This document shows, piece after piece, positions 5,719 through 8,237 of a stretch of 8,237 nucleotides of DNA. Position 1 is the first letter of the stretch; every line of letters begins with the position of its first letter. The stretch comes from an uncultured Rhodocyclaceae bacterium. GTDB taxonomy: Bacteria > Pseudomonadota > Gammaproteobacteria > Burkholderiales > Rhodocyclaceae. The DNA lies in assembly GCA_937892345.1 (NCBI GenBank), contig CALAGF010000034.1, positions 1 to 8,237 on the forward strand. The letters run 5' to 3'. A program made the position numbers and the translations under genes. The notes under the pieces were generated by a model. It was given only the letters and a program-made list of their open reading frames with translations, did not search any database and was not told the DNA's origin.

Positions 5719-7785
5719 ATGCACGCCAAAGAACCGCGCTATACCCCGGAAATCGATGGCCTCAGGGCTATCGCCGTCCTCTCTGTGGTGTTGTTCCACG
5801 CTGGTTTTCCGGGGTTTTCCGCCGGCTACCTTGGCGTGGACATCTTCTTCGTGATTTCCGGTTTTCTGATCACCCGCTTGCTGGTTGATGAGCTTGATCG
5901 CACTGGCGGGGTCGATTTCCGCGGGTTTTATGCACGCCGGATTCGCCGTTTGCTCCCTTCGCTGGCGCTCATGCTGGTGGTGACGCTGATCGCCGCAGTC
6001 TTCATCCTTTTCCCCGGTGAACTGCCGCGTCTGGCCAAATCTGCCACTGCCGTGGTGCTGATGGTTTCCAACCTGCATTTCATGAAATACGCCGGCGGCT
6101 ATTTTGCGCCTGCGGTGGATGTCATGCCGTTGCTGCATACCTGGTCCCTCTCGGTCGAAGAGCAGTTTTATCTGTTCTGGCCATTGCTTGTCCTGCTGGT
6201 ATTTCGCGGTGCGCTCCGCCTGGGGTTGAACGTGCGCCGGCTGCTCATCGGCGTATTTGCCACCTTGTCGCTGGCGTCGCTCTGGTTCTGGCAAAGCCAC
6301 TATCTGCCAGAGCACAGCCTGGCCTTTTACGCCATGCCGTCGCGGGTCTGGCAGCTAGGGCTGGGGGCAGTCCTAGCAGTGGCCTGGCGTCAGGATGGCA
6401 AGGTTCAGGGATGTGTCCTGCCGCAAGTCGCTGCAAACCTGTTCCTGCCTTTGTTGCTCCTTGTGCTGCTCTTCCCCGCCGCCAACGAAAGTGAGGGCGC
6501 TTATCTGACCGTTGCCGCGACCCTGCTTGCCGGATTGCTGCTCTCGGTGTTTGCGGCAAACGCGAGTGGACAAACGCTGGCCGGCCGACTGCTGGCGAGT
6601 GCCCCGATGACGGCCATTGGCCGGGTTTCCTATGGCTGGTACCTGTGGCATTGGCCCTTGCTGGCCCTGACACGCAGCTATTTCCTCGGCGAAAAACTCT
6701 TGTGGCGTGATACGGCGGCCGTGTTGCTGGCGCTGCTGATTGCCTGGCTTTCGGCGCGTTATCTGGAAAATCCCATTCGTTTCCGTCGACCGGGGCCATT
6801 CGCTCGTTCAAAAAGCACGCTGCTGGCCGGGTTTTCCATTTTGCTGGCTTTGGCGCTGTGTGCCGAAGGGGTTTTGCATTGGGGCCGTAATGTTGGTCGC
6901 GCTATTGATAAAGAAGTTTTAGGCGTGGCACGAGGAATTGAGGGATGCCCGGAGCCAGCTGCCGGGCACACACTGGCTCCGCGTGAGGGCTGCACGCAGG
7001 GTAAGGAGGGTGGGCCTGTGACTTTGCTTGCCTGGGGTGATTCTCATGTTGCTCACCTTCATAGCTTGCTGGGCGATGTTGCCGGCGATAAGGGGCAACG
7101 TTATTTGCTAAGAACTTTTGGTGCCTGCCCACCCCTGCTTGGGGTGGTGCCAGTCAAGAATAGACAGGTTCAGTCAGCTTGCGGAGAACATAATGATCAG
7201 ATTATCAGCGAAATCAAAATGCTTGCTGCAAGCGGTCTGCGCTCTGTGTTGCTTGCAGCTCGCTGGAATTTTTACTTGGGATTGCCAGAAACCAATCCTG
7301 GGGCGATCAATTCGTATGCGCTGGTCAGGGACTGGCGCACGGCTGGGAGCGAACGGCTCAAAGTGGGTGTTTCTCCACTGGATCACGCGGGTTCGCTCGA
7401 CAGTCTGCGCACTGGCTTGCGCCAGACCTTGAGCGAACTTGACCGCCTGGGTATCCGGGTATTGCTGGTCGCGCCGGTGCCGGAGCCCTATTTCAATGCG
7501 GCACATTGCGTGCATCGGCGTTCGCCGGAAGATTGTATTTTCAGCCGTGAGAAGGTGGAGGCACGCCGTGCGGCAACCTTGACCGCCCTGCAAGAGGCCG
7601 CAGCGGGTTTTGCCAATGTACGCATGGTCGACCCTATCGATAATTTCTGCGATCAGACTTGGTGCTACGTCTATCGCGACGGTGCGCTGATGTATGGCGA
7701 CACCGACCATATGACGGCGCGCATGTCGCGCCAGCTGCGCACCAGTTGGCAAGCCTATCTGAACTGGTTGTGGCATGAGGAATGA
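5719..7785 (+). CDS. Membrane acyltransferase 3 fused to periplasmic SGNH domain (OafA-like O-acetyltransferase)
   Basis: Integral membrane protein of 688 residues with the AT3-SGNH layout seen in OafA/OatA-type O-acetyltransferases, which move acetyl groups across the inner membrane onto periplasmic glycans. The AT3 part (about 1-350) opens with YTPEIDGLRAIAV. It has the R-X10-H motif as Arg16/His27, then YLGVDIFFVISGFLITR (37-53), LLHTWSLSVEEQFYLFWP (138-155) and SYGWYLWHWPLL (304-315). About ten hydrophobic helices are visible. An eleventh (about 366-384) would carry the chain to the periplasm. The SGNH part (about 400-688) has GDSH (440-443, nucleophile Ser442), FGACPPLLG (467-475), AARWNFY (513-519) and the DTDH block (661-664) with Asp661/His664. 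Eight cysteines (410, 425, 470, 488, 597, 606, 644, 649) fall in this part, fitting periplasmic disulfides. ATG 5719 has CAGGA at 5706-5710. The DNA for about residues 395-534 is lower in GC than the rest. Target may be LPS or another envelope glycan. Confidence 0.93.
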   Translation: MHAKEPRYTPEIDGLRAIAVLSVVLFHAGFPGFSAGYLGVDIFFVISGFLITRLLVDELDRTGGVDFRGFYARRIRRLLPSLALMLVVTLIAAVFILFPGELPRLAKSATAVVLMVSNLHFMKYAGGYFAPAVDVMPLLHTWSLSVEEQFYLFWPLLVLLVFRGALRLGLNVRRLLIGVFATLSLASLWFWQSHYLPEHSLAFYAMPSRVWQLGLGAVLAVAWRQDGKVQGCVLPQVAANLFLPLLLLVLLFPAANESEGAYLTVAATLLAGLLLSVFAANASGQTLAGRLLASAPMTAIGRVSYGWYLWHWPLLALTRSYFLGEKLLWRDTAAVLLALLIAWLSARYLENPIRFRRPGPFARSKSTLLAGFSILLALALCAEGVLHWGRNVGRAIDKEVLGVARGIEGCPEPAAGHTLAPREGCTQGKEGGPVTLLAWGDSHVAHLHSLLGDVAGDKGQRYLLRTFGACPPLLGVVPVKNRQVQSACGEHNDQIISEIKMLAASGLRSVLLAARWNFYLGLPETNPGAINSYALVRDWRTAGSERLKVGVSPLDHAGSLDSLRTGLRQTLSELDRLGIRVLLVAPVPEPYFNAAHCVHRRSPEDCIFSREKVEARRAATLTALQEAAAGFANVRMVDPIDNFCDQTWCYVYRDGALMYGDTDHMTARMSRQLRTSWQAYLNWLWHEE
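7777..7781 (+). promoter_or_regulatory. Shine-Dalgarno site of the second GT9 gene
   Basis: GAGGA lies eight bases before ATG 7790, formed by the last sense codons of the AT3-SGNH gene. It supports the chosen start and coupling to the upstream gene. Confidence 0.6.
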
Positions 7786-7789
7786 GAGC

Positions 7790-8237
7790 ATGAAACAGGT
7801 GCCCGAGCGCATTCTGGTGATCCGTCGCGACAATATCGGCGATCTGGTGTGTACGACGCCCTTGCTCTCCGCCTTGCGTCAGCACTTTCCCGATGCCTGG
7901 CTGGCGGCCTTGGTCAATAGCTACAACGCGCCGGTCTTGAATGGAAATCCGGATCTTGATGCGGTTTTCGTCTATCGCAAATTCAAGCATGCCGAGGGCG
8001 AATCGCGGTTCAGTGTGTGGTTTGAGACCTTGCGCCTGATATTGCGCCTGCGCGCCATGAAAATTGATTTGCTGATTGTGGCGACCCCGGCATGGCAGCC
8101 CTCTGCACTCAAGTTTGCTCGCTGGATCAAGCCGTCGCGGGTCATCTGCTTTGGCCAGCAGGCGGCGGATAGCGGTGATCGTCTGGCAATGCGTCCCGCC
8201 GATGCCTGGCACGAAACGGAAGCGGTGATGCATCTGC
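7790..8237 (+). CDS. Glycosyltransferase family 9 (heptosyltransferase-like), 3' end outside window
   Basis: The first 149 codons of a second GT9 gene run without a stop to the window edge. The start ATG 7790 follows the AT3-SGNH stop by four bases and has GAGGA at 7777-7781, eight bases upstream. The protein begins MKQVPERILVIRRDNIGD and continues LVCTTPLLSALRQHFPDAWL, the standard GT9 N-terminal beta-alpha unit with its glycine-aspartate signature (Gly17-Asp18). A further stretch, KIDLLIVATPAWQPSALKFARW (91-112), and HETEAVMHL at the visible end match GT9 spacing. The diagnostic C-terminal nucleotide-sugar motif (D-x-G-x-x-H) lies beyond the window, so activity cannot be judged. Relative to the GT9 enzyme at the start of the window it is clearly a different paralogue; only the first 35 residues or so align easily by eye. 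A role in adding heptose or a related sugar to an LPS core is inferred from family and context. Confidence 0.87.
   Translation, partial: MKQVPERILVIRRDNIGDLVCTTPLLSALRQHFPDAWLAALVNSYNAPVLNGNPDLDAVFVYRKFKHAEGESRFSVWFETLRLILRLRAMKIDLLIVATPAWQPSALKFARWIKPSRVICFGQQAADSGDRLAMRPADAWHETEAVMHL

Noticed and set aside
4972..6315. Long minus-strand frame (447 codons) spanning three plus-strand genes
   Set aside because: Its translation is low-complexity (His/Gln/Asp-rich), it crosses gene boundaries, and it opposes well-supported conserved genes, so it is an antisense shadow.
7129..7147. Perfect 7-bp GC-rich hairpin (CCACCCC-TGCTT-GGGGTGG), possible terminator or attenuator
   Set aside because: It has no following T-run, lies inside the AT3-SGNH coding region, and the sequence is accounted for by the conserved CPPLLGVV peptide of the SGNH domain.
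1..8237. CRISPR arrays, tRNA/rRNA genes, insertion sequences, riboswitches, internal promoters
   Set aside because: Nothing resembling these was seen. Non-coding DNA is limited to gaps of 1-14 bases between genes plus the first 17 bases of the window.

Overview
The window is one densely packed, single-strand (+) stretch of a surface-glycan gene cluster. It has a GC content of roughly 60% and holds seven consecutive genes. Junctions run from a 4-base overlap to a 14-base gap, so it reads as part of one operon. I see no internal promoter, terminator, RNA gene, mobile element or CRISPR array. The composition, the GTG/TTG starts with GAGGA-type ribosome binding sites and the style of the glycosyltransferases suggest a proteobacterium. 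A betaproteobacterium (Rhodocyclales-like) is my best guess, from general resemblance only.

Layout: (1) 18-1070, a GT9 (ADP-heptose:LPS heptosyltransferase-like) enzyme whose 5' end is uncertain because the frame stays open to the window edge. (2) 1072-2154, a GT4 glycosyltransferase. (3) 2154-3992, a glutamine-dependent asparagine synthase-type amidotransferase. (4) 3989-5137, a second, divergent GT4 enzyme starting at GTG inside the previous stop. (5) 5152-5715, a left-handed beta-helix (hexapeptide repeat) O-acetyltransferase. (6) 5719-7785, a membrane acyltransferase-3 fused to a periplasmic SGNH domain. (7) 7790 to the window end, a second GT9 enzyme cut off by the window edge.

Together the genes look like part of a lipopolysaccharide core / O-chain locus. 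GT9 enzymes lie at both ends, two GT4 enzymes add sugars on the cytoplasmic side, and three tailoring enzymes may modify them. The asparagine synthase homologue may amidate a uronic acid, as proposed for WbpS and WbtH in O-antigen clusters. The hexapeptide enzyme would acetylate in the cytoplasm, and the AT3-SGNH protein would acetylate from the membrane/periplasm side. No nucleotide-sugar biosynthesis gene, flippase, polymerase or ligase is visible, so the sugar identities and the final polymer cannot be read from this window.

The less ordinary observations are the amidotransferase in a glycan operon, two unrelated acetyltransferase folds side by side, a lower-GC patch in the SGNH half of the AT3 gene, a cluster of perfect dyads at the inter-domain linker of the amidotransferase gene, and several G6-G7 tracts. 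I do not see convincing evidence of a wholly new system.
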